A stretch of 64,000 nt of DNA from Legionella rowbothamii (GTDB taxonomy: Bacteria > Pseudomonadota > Gammaproteobacteria > Legionellales > Legionellaceae): assembly GCF_900639985.1 (NCBI RefSeq), contig NZ_CAAAIM010000005.1, forward strand, positions 1 through 64,000, written 5' to 3'. A program made the translations under genes and the position numbers. Shown here one piece after another: positions 1 to 10,543 of the stretch; position 1 is the stretch's first letter, and every line of letters starts with the position of its first letter. The notes under the pieces were generated by a model, which had not been told where the DNA came from, did not search any database, and saw only the letters and a program-made list of their open reading frames with translations.

Positions 1-120
1 AACGTACAATTAGTAATTAACCTACATGCTCCTATTGCGATGGATGAAGGTTTGCGTTTCGCAATTCGGGAAGGTGGCCGTACAGTAGGCGCCGGTGTTG
101 TCGCTAAAATTATCGAGTAA
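1..120 (+). CDS. tuf: Elongation factor Tu, C-terminal end (partial)
   Basis: The first 39 codons of the window read in frame to a TAA stop and match the end of EF-Tu domain 3, including the [16 protein letters not shown] stretch. EF-Tu brings aminoacyl-tRNA to the ribosome as a GTP complex. The 5' part lies outside the window. Only 5 nt separate its stop from rpsJ, so the S10 genes are probably read from the tuf transcript. Confidence 0.97.
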   Translation, partial: NVQLVINLHAPIAMDEGLRFAIREGGRTVGAGVVAKIIE

Positions 121-125
121 TTAGA

Positions 126-443
126 ATGAGTAACAATCAAAATATAAAAATTAGATTAAAATCCTTTGATCATCGGTTGATTGACTTATCAACTCGAGAA
201 ATCGTGGAGACAGCTAAGCGTACTGGTGCTCAAATTCGAGGACCAATACCCTTACCAATTCGTAAGGAAAAATTCACCGTATTGATTTCTCCGCATGTTA
301 ACAAAGATGCGCGAGATCAATATGAATTACGTACTCATAAACGCCTGGTCGTTATCGTTCATCCGACTGAAAAGACAGTAGATGCTTTGATGAAATTGGA
401 TCTGGCTGCTGGGGTTGATGTTCAGATAAGCCTTGATGACTAA
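126..443 (+). CDS. rpsJ: 30S ribosomal protein S10
   Basis: 105-residue S10 (NusE), a 30S head protein that also joins the Nus antitermination complex. The whole length fits the family, with the typical [13 protein letters not shown] start and the RTHKRLV segment. It begins 5 nt after tuf, which leaves no room for the long L4-responsive S10 leader known in E. coli. Confidence 0.98.
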   Translation: MSNNQNIKIRLKSFDHRLIDLSTREIVETAKRTGAQIRGPIPLPIRKEKFTVLISPHVNKDARDQYELRTHKRLVVIVHPTEKTVDALMKLDLAAGVDVQISLDD

Positions 444-477
444 TTGTTAGGGTGAAGGATATTAAAGAGGTGTTACA

Positions 478-1128
478 ATGATGATCGGTTTATTAGGCCG
501 TAAAATCGGTATGACTCGGGTCTTCACACCAGAAGGGGTTTCAGTACCTGTTTCTGTTGTTGAAGTTCACCCTAATAGAGTTACTCAAATTAAAACCAAT
601 GATGTTGATGGCTATACAGCTGTTCAATTAACTGGTGGTTCTAAAAAGGCGAGTAAAGTAAATAAAGCTCAAACAGGGCATTTTGCTAAAGCTCAAGTTG
701 AAGCTGGCGATATGCAAGTTGAGTTTAGAATTGACGCTGAAGATCAATTTACTTCAGGTCAAGTAGTCTCTGTTGCGGATCTTTTCACAGCAGGACAATT
801 TGTAGACGTTTCAGGTACATCTAAAGGTAAAGGTTTTGCCGGTACTGTTAAGCGTTACAACTTCAGAACACAAGATGCTACTCATGGTAACTCCAGATCG
901 CATCGTGTTCCTGGTTCTATTGGTCAAAACCAAACTCCAGGCCGCGTGTTCAAAGGTAAAAAAATGGCAGGCCATATGGGTAATGTTCGTTGTACAGTTC
1001 AAAGCCTTGAACTTGTGCGCGTAGATGCTGAAAGAAATCTTCTGTTAATCAAAGGCGCTATTCCTGGTGCTCCTGGTTCACGAGTAGAGATTAAGCCTGC
1101 AGCTAAAAAGCAAGCACGAGGTGAGTGA
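478..1128 (+). CDS. rplC: 50S ribosomal protein L3
   Basis: L3, an early 23S rRNA assembly protein whose extension reaches the peptidyl-transferase centre. The N-terminus [15 protein letters not shown] and the central [16 protein letters not shown] loop are diagnostic. Two ATGs stand in tandem (478, 481). The first has the better spacing (7 nt) from GAGG at 467-470. Its stop overlaps the rplD start. Confidence 0.97.
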   Translation: MMIGLLGRKIGMTRVFTPEGVSVPVSVVEVHPNRVTQIKTNDVDGYTAVQLTGGSKKASKVNKAQTGHFAKAQVEAGDMQVEFRIDAEDQFTSGQVVSVADLFTAGQFVDVSGTSKGKGFAGTVKRYNFRTQDATHGNSRSHRVPGSIGQNQTPGRVFKGKKMAGHMGNVRCTVQSLELVRVDAERNLLLIKGAIPGAPGSRVEIKPAAKKQARGE

Positions 1129-1733
1129 TGGAAATTACTACGATAGATAAGAAAACAAAATTAAATCTGAACCAAGATGTTTTTGCGTATGCATACAATG
1201 AAGGTTTAATACACCAAGCTGTTGTAACCTACATGAATAATGCTCGTAGTGGTAATAGCGCACAAAAAACTCGTTCAGAAGTTAGAGGTGGTGGTAAAAA
1301 ACCTTGGAACCAAAAAGGTACAGGTCGTGCACGTGCTGGTACGATTCGAAGTCCAATTTGGAGAAGCGGTGGAGTGACCTTCGCATCCAAAAAGCGAGAT
1401 TATTCACAAAAAATTAATAAAAAAATGTACAAACGCGCATTACGTAGTATAATCTCCGAACTTTGCCGTACTGGGAACTTAGTTGTCGTTAGTGATTTCC
1501 ATTGTGAAAGTAAAAAAACTAAAGACTTCGTTGCAAAAATGAACCAGTTGGACATTAACAACGCTCTAATCGTAATGAGTGAAGTTGGTGAGAATGAATA
1601 CTTCGGGTCAAGAAATTTAATTGACTTCGATATCTGTGACGTTGCGACTTTAGATCCTGTTTCTTTGCTCAAGTTTGAGAAAGTTGTTGTTACAGAAGCC
1701 GCAATTAAAAAAATTGAGGAACAGTTACAATGA
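1128..1733 (+). CDS. rplD: 50S ribosomal protein L4
   Basis: L4, 201 residues, a 50S tunnel-wall protein and, in E. coli, autogenous repressor of the S10 operon. The conserved loop [18 protein letters not shown] is present. I take the ATG at 1128, which overlaps the rplC stop (TGATG) and has GAGGTGA just upstream, over an in-frame GTG one codon earlier. The L4 target leader of E. coli is absent here because rpsJ abuts tuf. Confidence 0.97.
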   Translation: MEITTIDKKTKLNLNQDVFAYAYNEGLIHQAVVTYMNNARSGNSAQKTRSEVRGGGKKPWNQKGTGRARAGTIRSPIWRSGGVTFASKKRDYSQKINKKMYKRALRSIISELCRTGNLVVVSDFHCESKKTKDFVAKMNQLDINNALIVMSEVGENEYFGSRNLIDFDICDVATLDPVSLLKFEKVVVTEAAIKKIEEQLQ

Positions 1734-2026
1734 ATGCTGAAAGATTGTTGATGGTTCTCCGTGAACCACATACTTCTGAAAAAGCAACTGTTTTAGCTGA
1801 TAAGCTAAAACAGTTCACTTTCAGGGTATTGAAAACCGCAACTAAGAATGAAATTAAAATGGCGGTAGAGCATGTATTTAACGTTAAAGTTAAAAATGTA
1901 TCTGTTATCAACGTGAAGGGAAAATCAAAACGCTTTAAGCAAACTGCTGGTAAGCGTAGCGACTGGAAAAAAGCATTTGTAACTCTTCATGCTGATCAAG
2001 ATATTGACTTTACAGCTACCGAATAA
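1730..2026 (+). CDS. rplW: 50S ribosomal protein L23
   Basis: L23, 98 residues, at the peptide exit of the 50S subunit, where it docks trigger factor and SRP. The N-terminal [11 protein letters not shown] motif and the basic loop around KGKSKRF are typical. It overlaps rplD by 4 nt (ATGA), so the two are translationally coupled. Confidence 0.97.
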   Translation: MNAERLLMVLREPHTSEKATVLADKLKQFTFRVLKTATKNEIKMAVEHVFNVKVKNVSVINVKGKSKRFKQTAGKRSDWKKAFVTLHADQDIDFTATE

Positions 2027-2037
2027 GGCAGATTAAG

Positions 2038-2865
2038 ATGGCACTATTAAAATCTAAACCTACATCGCCCGGTAAACGTGGCGAATTGCGTGTGGTTCAT
2101 AAAAACATCCATAAAGGACGTCCACATGCTGCTTTAATTGAGAAGCTAAAGAAAACTGGCGGACGAAACAACAATGGTCGCATCACTGTAAGACATATTG
2201 GTGGTGGACAGCGCAATCAATACCGTATTATTGACTTCAAACGCAATAAAGATGGTATCGACGGTCGTGTTGAGCGTATCGAATATGATCCAAACAGAAC
2301 AGCTTTAATCGCCTTAATCGTTTATAAAGACGGTGAAAGACGTTATATTATTGCTCCAGCTAACTTAAATGTTGGTGATGTTGTTGTAAGTGGTGCAGAT
2401 GCTCCTATTAGTGTAGGTAACTGCTTACCGCTGAAAAACATGCCAGTTGGTAGTACTATTCACTGTGTTGAAATGAAAGCAGGTAAAGGCGCTCAAATTT
2501 TAAGAAGTGCTGGTGCTAGTGGTCAGTTAGTTGCTAAAGAAGGTATTTACGCGACTTTAAGATTACGTTCAGGTGAAATGCGTAAAATTCACGTATTATG
2601 CCGTGCAGTAGTTGGTGAAGTAAGCAATAGTGAACACAGCTTACGTTCATTAGGTAAGGCAGGAGCTAAGCGTTGGAGAGGTATTCGTCCAACTGTACGT
2701 GGGGTTGCGATGAACCCAGTTGACCATCCACATGGTGGTGGTGAAGGCCGTACTTCTGGTGGACGTCACCCAGTATCTCCTTGGGGTGTACCTACTAAAG
2801 GTTATAAGACCAGAAGTAATAAGCGTACAGATGGCTTCATTGTCAGAAGACGTAAGAAGAAATAA
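2038..2865 (+). CDS. rplB: 50S ribosomal protein L2
   Basis: L2, 275 residues, needed for subunit joining and peptidyl-transferase activity. Visible landmarks are the [17 protein letters not shown] segment, the [17 protein letters not shown] signature with its essential histidine, and the basic C-terminus. Length and position in the S10 block are standard. Confidence 0.98.
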   Translation: MALLKSKPTSPGKRGELRVVHKNIHKGRPHAALIEKLKKTGGRNNNGRITVRHIGGGQRNQYRIIDFKRNKDGIDGRVERIEYDPNRTALIALIVYKDGERRYIIAPANLNVGDVVVSGADAPISVGNCLPLKNMPVGSTIHCVEMKAGKGAQILRSAGASGQLVAKEGIYATLRLRSGEMRKIHVLCRAVVGEVSNSEHSLRSLGKAGAKRWRGIRPTVRGVAMNPVDHPHGGGEGRTSGGRHPVSPWGVPTKGYKTRSNKRTDGFIVRRRKKK

Positions 2866-2881
2866 TTAGAGAGGATATCAA

Positions 2882-3160
2882 GTGGCTCGTTCTATAAGAA
2901 AAGGTCCATTTATTGACCAACATCTGATCAGCAAAGTAATGGCTGCAGTAAAAAGCAACTCTAAGAAACCAATTAAGACTTGGTCTCGCCGTTCAACAAT
3001 CGTTCCTGAAATGATTGATTTAACAATTGCTGTTCATAACGGGAAAGAACATATTCCTGTATTTATCACAGACAATATGGTTGGTCATAAATTAGGTGAG
3101 TTTGCCATGACTCGTACATTCAAAGGCCACTCTGGTGACAGAAAGGCTAAAGGCAAGTAA
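2882..3160 (+). CDS. rpsS: 30S ribosomal protein S19 (GTG start)
   Basis: S19, 92 residues, in the 30S head next to S13, touching the A-site finger. It starts [12 protein letters not shown] and carries the [23 protein letters not shown] family signature. The start codon is GTG at 2882, preceded by a GAGAGGATATCA ribosome-binding region. Confidence 0.97.
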   Translation: MARSIRKGPFIDQHLISKVMAAVKSNSKKPIKTWSRRSTIVPEMIDLTIAVHNGKEHIPVFITDNMVGHKLGEFAMTRTFKGHSGDRKAKGK

Positions 3161-3169
3161 GAGGATATG

Positions 3170-3505
3170 ATGGAAGTTACAGCTAAGTTGAAAGGTGCTC
3201 CCTTATCCGCTCAGAAGGGCAGATTGGTAGCCGATATGATACGTAATATGAAAGTATCAAGTGCACTTGATGTCCTCAAGTTCACGCCCAAAAAAGGTGC
3301 TCAATTAATGCTTAAATTATTGGAATCAGCTCTTGCTAACGCTGAAAACAATAACGGAGCAGATATTGATGATCTAAAAGTAGGTATGGTCTGCGTTGAT
3401 GAAGCGGCTACTTTAAAACGCATTAGTCCCAGAGCTAAAGGTCGTGCAAACAGAATTTGTAAACGCACCTGCCATATCACGATTAAAGTGTCTGACGAGG
3501 AATAG
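3170..3505 (+). CDS. rplV: 50S ribosomal protein L22
   Basis: L22, 111 residues, which lines the exit tunnel; its loop is the macrolide-resistance hot spot. Motifs include [13 protein letters not shown] and the C-terminal [17 protein letters not shown]. An ATG also lies 3 nt upstream, but GAGG at 3161-3164 leaves only 2 nt to it, so I prefer 3170. Confidence 0.96.
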   Translation: MEVTAKLKGAPLSAQKGRLVADMIRNMKVSSALDVLKFTPKKGAQLMLKLLESALANAENNNGADIDDLKVGMVCVDEAATLKRISPRAKGRANRICKRTCHITIKVSDEE

Positions 3506-3507
3506 CA

Positions 3508-4161
3508 ATGGGACAAAAAGTTAACCCTATAGGCATACGCCTTGGAATTATTAAAGATTGGAATTCTAAATGGTTTGCTGGTAAAAGATATGCTGAGTTT
3601 TTAATTCAGGATATTAACTTACGTGCTGAACTAAAGAAAAAACTTATGGCTGCTGCTGTGAGTAAAATTCTAATCGAGCGTCCAGCTAATAATGCTGTAG
3701 TTACAATTCAAACTGCGCGCCCTGGTGTTATCATCGGTAAGAAAGGCGGCGGTATTGAAACATTGCGTAATGAAATTTCTGGAAAATTAGGTGTCCCTGT
3801 ACATCTAAACATCGAGGAAATTAAAAAGCCTGAGCTGGATTCTACCCTGGTAGCAGAAAGCATCGCACAACAGTTAGAACAACGTGTTATGTTCCGTCGT
3901 GCAATGAAGCGTGCGGTTACTTCTGCACTTAAAGCTGGTGCGAAAGGTATTAAGATTTGCGTGAGTGGAAGACTGGGCGGTGCTGAGATCGCTCGTAGTG
4001 AATGGTATCGTGAAGGTCGCGTTCCATTACACACATTTAGAGCTGATATTGATTACGGTACAGCTGAGTCTAAAACTACCTACGGTATTATTGGTGTAAA
4101 AGTCTGGATCTTTAAGGGCGAAGTTCTCCCACAAAAGAAAAGATCTGCTGACAACGCCTAG
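3508..4161 (+). CDS. rpsC: 30S ribosomal protein S3
   Basis: S3, 217 residues, part of the mRNA entry channel and helicase. It starts [14 protein letters not shown], has a KH-type [12 protein letters not shown] motif around residues 73-83, and the C-terminal [20 protein letters not shown] block. It starts 2 nt after rplV. Confidence 0.98.
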   Translation: MGQKVNPIGIRLGIIKDWNSKWFAGKRYAEFLIQDINLRAELKKKLMAAAVSKILIERPANNAVVTIQTARPGVIIGKKGGGIETLRNEISGKLGVPVHLNIEEIKKPELDSTLVAESIAQQLEQRVMFRRAMKRAVTSALKAGAKGIKICVSGRLGGAEIARSEWYREGRVPLHTFRADIDYGTAESKTTYGIIGVKVWIFKGEVLPQKKRSADNA

Positions 4162-4180
4162 TGATTGAGGATTAAGAATC

Positions 4181-4594
4181 ATGTTACAACCAAAGCGTAC
4201 AAAACACCGCAAGCAAATGAAAGGCCGTAACAGAGGTTTGGCCTTACGTGGTAGCAATATAAGTTTTGGTGAGTTCGGTATGAAGGCCCTGGAAAGAGGC
4301 CGTCTTACTGCTCGTCAAATCGAAGCTGCACGTCGTGCAATGACTCGTCATATTAAGCGTGGTGGTAAAATTTGGATTAGAGTATTCCCAGACAAACCGA
4401 TTACTCAAAAGCCTTTAGAAGTTCGTCAAGGTAAAGGTAAAGGTAGCGTTGAATATTGGGTTGCTCAAATACAGCCTGGTAAGGTTTTATTTGAAATGGA
4501 AGGTGTGTCTAGAGAGCTTGCGATGGAAGCTTTTGATCTAGCTAAAGCGAAGCTTCCTTTCAAAGTTATATTTGAAGAAAGGAAGGTGATGTAA
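4181..4594 (+). CDS. rplP: 50S ribosomal protein L16
   Basis: L16, 137 residues, which contacts the A-site tRNA elbow. The [12 protein letters not shown] start, the [16 protein letters not shown] helix and the MGKGKG-like basic stretch (here [14 protein letters not shown]) are typical. Its stop shares one base with the rpmC start (TAATG). Confidence 0.97.
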   Translation: MLQPKRTKHRKQMKGRNRGLALRGSNISFGEFGMKALERGRLTARQIEAARRAMTRHIKRGGKIWIRVFPDKPITQKPLEVRQGKGKGSVEYWVAQIQPGKVLFEMEGVSRELAMEAFDLAKAKLPFKVIFEERKVM

Positions 4595-4788
4595 TGAAAA
4601 CTGTTCAAGAGTTACGTAATTTGTCAGTTGAAGAATTGAATGACGAATTGCTCTCATTACGTAAAGAACAATTAACTTTACGAATGAAAAAAGCAAGTGG
4701 TTCACTAGATAAAACCCACCTGATTACTGTGGTGCGTAAATCAGTGGCCAAAGTTAAAACAATTTTGACTGAAAAGGCAGGTAAGTGA
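4594..4788 (+). CDS. rpmC: 50S ribosomal protein L29
   Basis: L29, 64 residues, a two-helix protein near the tunnel exit and SRP/trigger-factor dock. The [21 protein letters not shown] helix fits the family. The start overlaps the rplP stop by one base. Confidence 0.95.
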   Translation: MKTVQELRNLSVEELNDELLSLRKEQLTLRMKKASGSLDKTHLITVVRKSVAKVKTILTEKAGK

Positions 4789-4789
4789 T

Positions 4790-5041
4790 ATGTCTACTAA
4801 TGAATCAAACGCCAGAACAATGGTTGGAAAAGTAGTTAGCGACAAAATGGATAAAACTATAGTTGTGATGATTGAGCGTTCAGTAAAGCATCCTAAGTAT
4901 GGCAAAATTATGAAGCGTAGATCTAAAGTACATGCTCACGATGAAAATCAAGTATGTAAAATTGGCAATATTGTGAAAATCCGTGAGTCAAGACCACTCT
5001 CTAAAACAAAAAGCTGGGTATTAGTTGAAGTAATTTCTTAA
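4790..5041 (+). CDS. rpsQ: 30S ribosomal protein S17
   Basis: S17, 83 residues, an OB-fold 16S assembly protein. The [16 protein letters not shown] strand, the HPKYGK segment and the [13 protein letters not shown] end are diagnostic. It is the last gene of the S10 block; an 89-nt gap with a promoter-like site follows. Confidence 0.97.
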   Translation: MSTNESNARTMVGKVVSDKMDKTIVVMIERSVKHPKYGKIMKRRSKVHAHDENQVCKIGNIVKIRESRPLSKTKSWVLVEVIS

Positions 5042-5059
5042 TCAACTTCGTTGATATAC

Positions 5060-5088
5060 TTTTAAAACCCTAAAAGGCCTGATATAAT
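5060..5088 (+). promoter_or_regulatory. Candidate spc promoter ahead of rplN
   Basis: In the 89-nt gap between rpsQ and rplN a perfect TATAAT lies at 5083-5088. The best -35 at 17 bp (TTTTAA, 5060-5065) is weak. E. coli has its spc promoter at the same junction, which supports the reading. Confidence 0.45.
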
Positions 5089-5130
5089 CAGCAACCTTTT
5101 TCTGGTCTAAATCAGAGCTGGAGTAATAAA

Positions 5131-5496
5131 ATGATCCAAATGCAGACTGTGCTCGAAGTGGCTGATAACAGCGGAGCACGTAAGGTAATGTGTATTAAAG
5201 TACTTGGTGGATCGCACAGACGCTACGCGCGTGTTGGTGATGTAATCAAAGTGAGTGTTAAAGACGCAATACCAAGAAGTAAAGTAAAAAAAGGTGCTGT
5301 AATGAAGGCTGTTGTTGTTAGAACAGCTCAAGGTGTTCGCAGAGATGATGGTTCGTTGATCCGTTTTGATGGCAACGCTGCAGTACTTTTAAACAACCAA
5401 AACGAGCCAATTGGTACTCGTATATTTGGCCCCGTTACTCGCGAGCTACGAGAGAGATTTATGAAAATAATATCTCTGGCTGCAGAAGTTTTGTGA
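5131..5496 (+). CDS. rplN: 50S ribosomal protein L14
   Basis: L14, 121 residues, at the subunit interface where it forms bridges with 16S rRNA and binds silencing factor RsfS. It begins [19 protein letters not shown] and ends in the typical [17 protein letters not shown] ribosome-binding site lies 9 nt upstream. First gene of the spc block. Confidence 0.98.
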   Translation: MIQMQTVLEVADNSGARKVMCIKVLGGSHRRYARVGDVIKVSVKDAIPRSKVKKGAVMKAVVVRTAQGVRRDDGSLIRFDGNAAVLLNNQNEPIGTRIFGPVTRELRERFMKIISLAAEVL

Positions 5497-5508
5497 GAAG
5501 GATTAGAT

Positions 5509-5838
5509 ATGAAACGTATTAAGACAGGCGACATAGTTATTATAATCGCCGGTAAAAGTAAAGGTCATGTAGGTAAAGTCCTACGAGTGGCAGAAGAACG
5601 TGTTGTTGTAGAAGGTGGAAACATGGTAATGAAACATGTTAAAGCTAATCCACAAAAACCTGAAAATAAGGGTGGTATTGTGGCTACTGAAGCTGCACTT
5701 CATGTATCAAATGTTGCTCATTATAATCCAAACACTAAGAAAGCTGATAAAGTTGGCTTTAAGTTTATTGAAAGCAACGGCATCAGTACTAAAGTTAGAT
5801 ACTTTAAATCTGACAATGAAATAATTGACCGTGTTTAA
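5509..5838 (+). CDS. rplX: 50S ribosomal protein L24
   Basis: L24, 109 residues, an assembly initiator of the 50S subunit. The N-terminal KOW motif (residues 3-32, [20 protein letters not shown]) and the [15 protein letters not shown] segment identify it. AAGGATTAGAT lies before the ATG. Confidence 0.97.
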   Translation: MKRIKTGDIVIIIAGKSKGHVGKVLRVAEERVVVEGGNMVMKHVKANPQKPENKGGIVATEAALHVSNVAHYNPNTKKADKVGFKFIESNGISTKVRYFKSDNEIIDRV

Positions 5839-5851
5839 TTAGGGGATTGAA

Positions 5852-6403
5852 ATGACAAGACTTAATGATTTTTATAAAAAAGAAATCATCCCTATGATGA
5901 TGAAGCGGTTTAATTATTCCAGTGTTATGGAAGTTCCAAAGCTAGTTAAGATCACCTTAAATATGGGTGTTGGCGAAGCTGTTGGAGATAAGAAAGTAAT
6001 GAACCACGCAATCGAAGACATGACTTTAATTGCTGGACAAAAGCCTGTTGTTACTAAAGCTAGAAAATCTATAGCTGGTTTCAAAATCAGAGAAGGTTGG
6101 CCGATTGGATGCAAAGTTACGCTTCGTCGTCAACGCATGTTTGAGTTCTTAGATAGATTAGTCTCTATAACTCTACCTCGTGTAAGAGATTTTCGTGGCC
6201 TTAATCCTAAGTCTTTTGATGGTACTGGTAACTACAGTATGGGTTTACATGAGCAGATCGTATTCCCTGAAATTGATTACGATAAAACAGATGGCATTCG
6301 TGGGTTAGATATTTGTATCACCACAACTGCTAAAACAAACGAAGAAGCTAAAGCTTTATTAGAAGCGTTTAATCTTCCATTGAAAGATAGAGATAAAAAA
6401 TAG
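5852..6403 (+). CDS. rplE: 50S ribosomal protein L5
   Basis: L5, 183 residues, in the central protuberance, binding 5S rRNA. Motifs include the [11 protein letters not shown] strand, the [20 protein letters not shown] loop and the [19 protein letters not shown] block. In E. coli the S8 repressor site lies at the start of rplE; I could not confirm such a fold by eye. Confidence 0.98.
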   Translation: MTRLNDFYKKEIIPMMMKRFNYSSVMEVPKLVKITLNMGVGEAVGDKKVMNHAIEDMTLIAGQKPVVTKARKSIAGFKIREGWPIGCKVTLRRQRMFEFLDRLVSITLPRVRDFRGLNPKSFDGTGNYSMGLHEQIVFPEIDYDKTDGIRGLDICITTTAKTNEEAKALLEAFNLPLKDRDKK

Positions 6404-6415
6404 AAGGGTGATATT

Positions 6416-6718
6416 GTGGCTAAGAAATCAATGCTTATGCGAGAGTTAAAGCGTGCCAAGCTTGTAAACAAATACAGCCAGCGCAGAAACGAATTGAAAA
6501 TCCTGATCAAATCATCTGATGATTTTCAGGTGATTATGGATAGTCAGGCAAAATTAGCAAAATTACCTGTTAATTCTAACCCTGTTCGCCATAAAAAAAG
6601 ATGTCAATCATGTGGTCGTCCACATGGGGTATATCGTAAATTCGGTCTTTGCAGAATTTGTTTAAGACAGCAATTAATGGTTGGCAACGTACCAGGCGGC
6701 AGAAAGTCCAGTTGGTAA
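6416..6718 (+). CDS. rpsN: 30S ribosomal protein S14, long form with zinc ligands (GTG start)
   Basis: S14, 100 residues, in the 30S head. It has the full length of the zinc-free E. coli type but keeps four cysteines, C63, C66, C79 and C82 (CxxC-x12-CxxC), which normally define the short zinc-binding form. It ends GGRKSSW. The start is GTG at 6416 after AGAAGGGTGATATT. Confidence 0.97.
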   Translation: MAKKSMLMRELKRAKLVNKYSQRRNELKILIKSSDDFQVIMDSQAKLAKLPVNSNPVRHKKRCQSCGRPHGVYRKFGLCRICLRQQLMVGNVPGGRKSSW

Positions 6719-6736
6719 ATTTTTTGGAGAACGATT

Positions 6737-7132
6737 GTGAGTATGCATGATCCTGTTGCTGATATGCTGACCAGAATTAGAAATGGTCAACAGGCTAGAC
6801 ATCAGCAAGTAACATTAACTTCTTCTCGATTGAAAGAAGAAATTGCTCGTGTTTTGAAAGAAGAAGGTTATATACAAGATTTCTTTGTAGAAGCACTAGA
6901 GAACAATCTTAAGGTAATGACGATTAAACTGAAGTATTACCACGGTAAGCCAGTTATCGAACTTATTAAAAGAATCAGTAGACCCGGATTACGAGTATAT
7001 AAATCTTATAAAGATCTAACTTCGATTCCCGGATTTGGCGTGGCAATATTATCCACATCTAAAGGCATAATGACTCATGTATCTGCGAAGCTGAAAGGCG
7101 TTGGTGGCGAAGTCATTTGTGAAGTGGCTTAA
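6737..7132 (+). CDS. rpsH: 30S ribosomal protein S8 (GTG start)
   Basis: S8, 131 residues, a central-domain 16S assembly protein and, in E. coli, repressor of the spc operon. The start MSMHDPVADMLTRIRNGQ aligns with E. coli only if the GTG at 6737 is used, and TTGGAG stands in front of it. The C-terminal STSKGIMTHVSAKLKGVGGE signature is present. Confidence 0.97.
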   Translation: MSMHDPVADMLTRIRNGQQARHQQVTLTSSRLKEEIARVLKEEGYIQDFFVEALENNLKVMTIKLKYYHGKPVIELIKRISRPGLRVYKSYKDLTSIPGFGVAILSTSKGIMTHVSAKLKGVGGEVICEVA

Positions 7133-7149
7133 TACTTGAGGGGAATGAT

Positions 7150-7686
7150 ATGTCTAGAGTAGCAAAAGCCCCTGTAGCACAACCAGCTGGTGTTGAAGTA
7201 ACAATTACCGCTGGTGAAGTTACGGTAAAAGGGCCTAAAGGTTCACTAACACAAAAAATCAATAAGTTGGTGAAAATTACTAAAAATGCAGATAACCATA
7301 TCGAATTTGCACCAGCAGCAAATGATCCTAAAGCTTGGGCACAAGCAGGTACTGCTAGAGCCTTAGTAAATAATATGGTTCATGGAGTTACGCAAGGTTT
7401 TGTGGTAACTCTGGAATTGGTTGGTGTAGGTTACAGAGCACAAGCTAAAGATAAGTCTATTACTTTATCTCTAGGTTTTTCTCACCCAGTAGAGTATGAA
7501 TTGCCTAAAGGTGTTTCAGCTGAAACTCCTAGTAATACAGTTATTGTACTTAAAGGTGTTGATAAGCAAATTCTCGGACAGGCTGCTTCTGAAATTAGAG
7601 CATTTAGACCGCCAGAGCCTTATAAAGGTAAAGGTGTTAAATATGCTGGTGAGCAAATTGCTCGTAAAGAAGCGAAGAAGAAATAG
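7150..7686 (+). CDS. rplF: 50S ribosomal protein L6
   Basis: L6, 178 residues, two similar RNA-binding domains near the sarcin-ricin loop. The C-terminal RPPEPYKGKGVKYAGE signature is conserved. AGGGGAATGAT precedes the ATG. Standard place in the spc block. Confidence 0.97.
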   Translation: MSRVAKAPVAQPAGVEVTITAGEVTVKGPKGSLTQKINKLVKITKNADNHIEFAPAANDPKAWAQAGTARALVNNMVHGVTQGFVVTLELVGVGYRAQAKDKSITLSLGFSHPVEYELPKGVSAETPSNTVIVLKGVDKQILGQAASEIRAFRPPEPYKGKGVKYAGEQIARKEAKKK

Positions 7687-7696
7687 GGTCTAAGTT

Positions 7697-8056
7697 ATGA
7701 ATAAGCACAACTCACGCACAAGACGTGGTTTAAAAACAAAAGCCCTGATTCGTAAGTCAGGCAGAGCACGTTTAGTTGTACATAGAAGCGGTGTGCATAT
7801 CTATTCTCAAATTATCCAAGCAGATAAGCAAGGAGATAGAGTGTTAGCATCTTGTTCAACTGTCGATAAAGAATTAAGAGCCAGTTTAACCGGCAAATGC
7901 AAAGTAGAGCAAGCGACCTTGGTAGGTAAATTACTTGGTAAGCGCGCTAATGAAAAAGGTGTTACTCAGGTTGCATTTGATCGTGCTGGTTACAAATATC
8001 ATGGCAGAGTGAAGGCCCTTGCAGAAGGTGCTCGCGAAGCTGGGTTAGATTTTTAA
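7697..8056 (+). CDS. rplR: 50S ribosomal protein L18
   Basis: L18, 119 residues, which binds 5S rRNA with L5 in the central protuberance. It has the basic N-terminus [25 protein letters not shown] and the C-terminal [24 protein letters not shown] block. Confidence 0.97.
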   Translation: MNKHNSRTRRGLKTKALIRKSGRARLVVHRSGVHIYSQIIQADKQGDRVLASCSTVDKELRASLTGKCKVEQATLVGKLLGKRANEKGVTQVAFDRAGYKYHGRVKALAEGAREAGLDF

Positions 8057-8065
8057 GGAACGATT

Positions 8066-8572
8066 ATGGCATTCGAAGAATCACCAAAATCAGATGGTTA
8101 TACAGAGAAGCTAGTCGCGGTAAACCGTACAGCGAAAGTTGTTAAAGGTGGACGTGTATTTGGCTTCGCAGTTCTCGTTGTTGTTGGCGACGGAAAAGGT
8201 AGAGTAGGCTTTGGCCGTGGTAAGGCTCGTGAAGTTCCAATTGCAATTCAAAAAGCAATGGAACAAGCAAAGAAAAACATGGTCTATATTCCTCTTTCTG
8301 GTTCAACTATTTTCCACGAAATTACCTGGAGCTATGGTGCTTCTAAAGTATTCATGAAGCCAGCAAGCGAAGGTACTGGAATTATTGCGGGTGGTGCAAT
8401 GCGTGCAGTGCTGGAAGTTCTCGGCGTACAAAACATATTAGCAAAGAGCATTGGTTCTACTAATCCTAGCAATATTGTACGTGCAACAATCGGTGCTTTA
8501 ATGAACATCGGTACTCCAGATTATGTTGCGGCCAAGCGTGGTAAAACTGTTGAAGAAGTTATGGCGGGCTAA
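8066..8572 (+). CDS. rpsE: 30S ribosomal protein S5
   Basis: S5, 168 residues, at the mRNA entry with S3 and S4 and important for decoding accuracy. The double-stranded RNA-binding-like N domain shows [19 protein letters not shown] and [12 protein letters not shown], and the C domain [21 protein letters not shown]. Confidence 0.98.
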   Translation: MAFEESPKSDGYTEKLVAVNRTAKVVKGGRVFGFAVLVVVGDGKGRVGFGRGKAREVPIAIQKAMEQAKKNMVYIPLSGSTIFHEITWSYGASKVFMKPASEGTGIIAGGAMRAVLEVLGVQNILAKSIGSTNPSNIVRATIGALMNIGTPDYVAAKRGKTVEEVMAG

Positions 8573-8574
8573 TT

Positions 8575-8760
8575 ATGGAAAAGAAACTTAAGATTACTTT
8601 GGTTAAAAGTACTATCGGTAGAAAACCAAAGCATATTTCGATTGTAAAGCAATTGGGTTTGGGTAAAACAAACTCATGTGTGTTTCATAATGATACTCCA
8701 GCAATTCGTGGCCTTATTAATATGGTCGATTACTTATTGCTAGTTGAGGAGAGTGTGTAA
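8575..8760 (+). CDS. rpmD: 50S ribosomal protein L30
   Basis: L30, 61 residues. [24 protein letters not shown] is the family signature. It starts 2 nt after rpsE and shares one base with rplO (TAATG). Confidence 0.95.
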   Translation: MEKKLKITLVKSTIGRKPKHISIVKQLGLGKTNSCVFHNDTPAIRGLINMVDYLLLVEESV

Positions 8761-9194
8761 TGAATTTAAATTCACTATCACCAGATCCAGGTTCTCGACG
8801 TCCTAAAAAACGTCTAGGCCGTGGTATTGGATCAGGACTAGGTAAAACTAGTGGTAAAGGTCACAAAGGTCAAAAAGCTAGAGCAGGCGGATTCCACAAA
8901 ATTAACTTTGAAGGCGGTCAAATGCCAATTCAAAGACGTTTGCCAAAAATGGGCTTTAAATCTCGTGTTGGTAGAACGGTTGATCAGGTATGTTTAAGTG
9001 AACTTGAAAAGTTAACCGCTGACGTAATTGACTTAGAAGTCTTACGTAAAGAGGGACTGATAAACGGTTCAATTAAAGATGTAAAGGTTATTTTATCCGG
9101 TGAATTAACCAAAGCCATCAAACTGAAAGGTTTAAGGGTCACTAAAGGCGCTCGTTCAGCCATTGAAGGTCTAGGTGGCAGCATAGAAGAGTGA
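8760..9194 (+). CDS. rplO: 50S ribosomal protein L15
   Basis: L15, 144 residues, a late 50S assembly protein. The glycine/basic N-terminus ([20 protein letters not shown]) and [15 protein letters not shown] identify it. Translation is coupled to rpmD upstream and to secY downstream. Confidence 0.97.
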   Translation: MNLNSLSPDPGSRRPKKRLGRGIGSGLGKTSGKGHKGQKARAGGFHKINFEGGQMPIQRRLPKMGFKSRVGRTVDQVCLSELEKLTADVIDLEVLRKEGLINGSIKDVKVILSGELTKAIKLKGLRVTKGARSAIEGLGGSIEE

Positions 9195-9196
9195 CT

Positions 9197-10525
9197 ATGA
9201 AAAACCAAAAACATAATGGTAGCCAATCTCGTGGTGGATTGGCTGAACTTAAATCAAGATTAATGTTTGTTATTCTTGGAATATTAGTTTATCGCTTAGG
9301 AGCCCACATTCCAGTTCCTGGTTTGGATCCTGCACGTTTGGCTAATTTCTTCAATGAGCAACAAAATACAATCTTTGGCTTGTTTAATATGTTTTCTGGT
9401 GGCGCCTTATCGCGTGTTACCGTATTTGCTATCGGTATTATGCCGTATATCTCTGCCTCCATTATTATCCAACTTTTTACAGTTGTTTCGCCAAAGCTGG
9501 AGCAATTAAAGAAAGAAGGGGAGTCTGGCCGTCGGAAGATAAATCAGTACACTCGATATTTAACTTTAGTACTGTCAATATTTCAGTCCTTAGGTATGGC
9601 GCGATGGTTAGCAGGACAGCAAATTGCATTGCAGCCTGACGCATCATTTTACTTTACAGCAGTAGTTACTTTGGTCACAGGTACCATGTTCTTAATGTGG
9701 TTAGGTGAGCAAATTACGGAGAAGGGTGTTGGTAACGGTATTTCTCTGATTATTTTTTCAGGGATTGTTTCAAGTATGCCAACAGCAATCGCTTCAGTTC
9801 TTCAACAAGTTAAAGAAGGACAGATGCAAGCCCTGACTCTAATTGTTGTTGCTGTAATTGTAGTTGTGGTTACTGGCTTTGTAGTGTTTATGGAACGAGC
9901 TCAAAGACGAATTAGAGTTAACTATGCACAAAGGACGCAAGGTAGGAAGGTATATGCAGCTCAAACTAGCCATTTGCCTTTAAAAATTAATATGTCTGGT
10001 GTAATTCCTCCAATTTTTGCATCCAGTATTATATTACTACCGGCAACACTAGCACAGTTCTTTTCCCATACTAAAGGTTTGGGATGGTTATCTGATGTTG
10101 GAATGGCTTTATCACCTGGTCAGCCTTTGTACTTAATTGTATATGCAATTGCTATTTTGTTTTTTGCGTTCTTTTATGCAGCTCTTGTTTTTAACCCCAA
10201 AGATACTGCAGAAAACTTAAAGAAATCTGGTGCTTATATCCCAGGAATTAGACCCGGTGAGCAAACAACTAAATATATCGATTCAGTGATGACTCGTTTG
10301 ACCTTAATTGGTGCTATATATTTAGTTCTAGTGTGTTTGTTGCCTCAGATTTTAATGTATACGTGGCATGTCCCTTTTTATTTTGGAGGAACATCGTTGC
10401 TAATTATCGTAGTTGTTATTATGGATTTTGTAGCGCAAATACAAGCCCATTTAATGACGCAGCAATATGATTCTTTAATGAAAAAGGCTAATTTTAAAGG
10501 TACTAAGTTACCTGGTCTACTATGA
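9197..10525 (+). CDS. secY: Sec translocase channel subunit SecY
   Basis: SecY, 442 residues, the pore of the SecYEG translocon in the inner membrane. About ten hydrophobic segments are visible, with the plug region near GLFNMFSGG, the conserved [14 protein letters not shown] segment and the cytoplasmic loop around [20 protein letters not shown] choose ATG at 9197, 5 nt after GAAGAG, over a GTG at 9191 that overlaps rplO. Placement between rplO and rpmJ is canonical. Confidence 0.97.
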   Translation: MKNQKHNGSQSRGGLAELKSRLMFVILGILVYRLGAHIPVPGLDPARLANFFNEQQNTIFGLFNMFSGGALSRVTVFAIGIMPYISASIIIQLFTVVSPKLEQLKKEGESGRRKINQYTRYLTLVLSIFQSLGMARWLAGQQIALQPDASFYFTAVVTLVTGTMFLMWLGEQITEKGVGNGISLIIFSGIVSSMPTAIASVLQQVKEGQMQALTLIVVAVIVVVVTGFVVFMERAQRRIRVNYAQRTQGRKVYAAQTSHLPLKINMSGVIPPIFASSIILLPATLAQFFSHTKGLGWLSDVGMALSPGQPLYLIVYAIAILFFAFFYAALVFNPKDTAENLKKSGAYIPGIRPGEQTTKYIDSVMTRLTLIGAIYLVLVCLLPQILMYTWHVPFYFGGTSLLIIVVVIMDFVAQIQAHLMTQQYDSLMKKANFKGTKLPGLL

Positions 10526-10543
10526 TTGTTATCGGAGTTAGGA

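Noticed and set aside
1400..1771. 123-codon minus-strand ORF opposite rplD/rplW
   Set aside because: Fully antisense to conserved ribosomal-protein genes.
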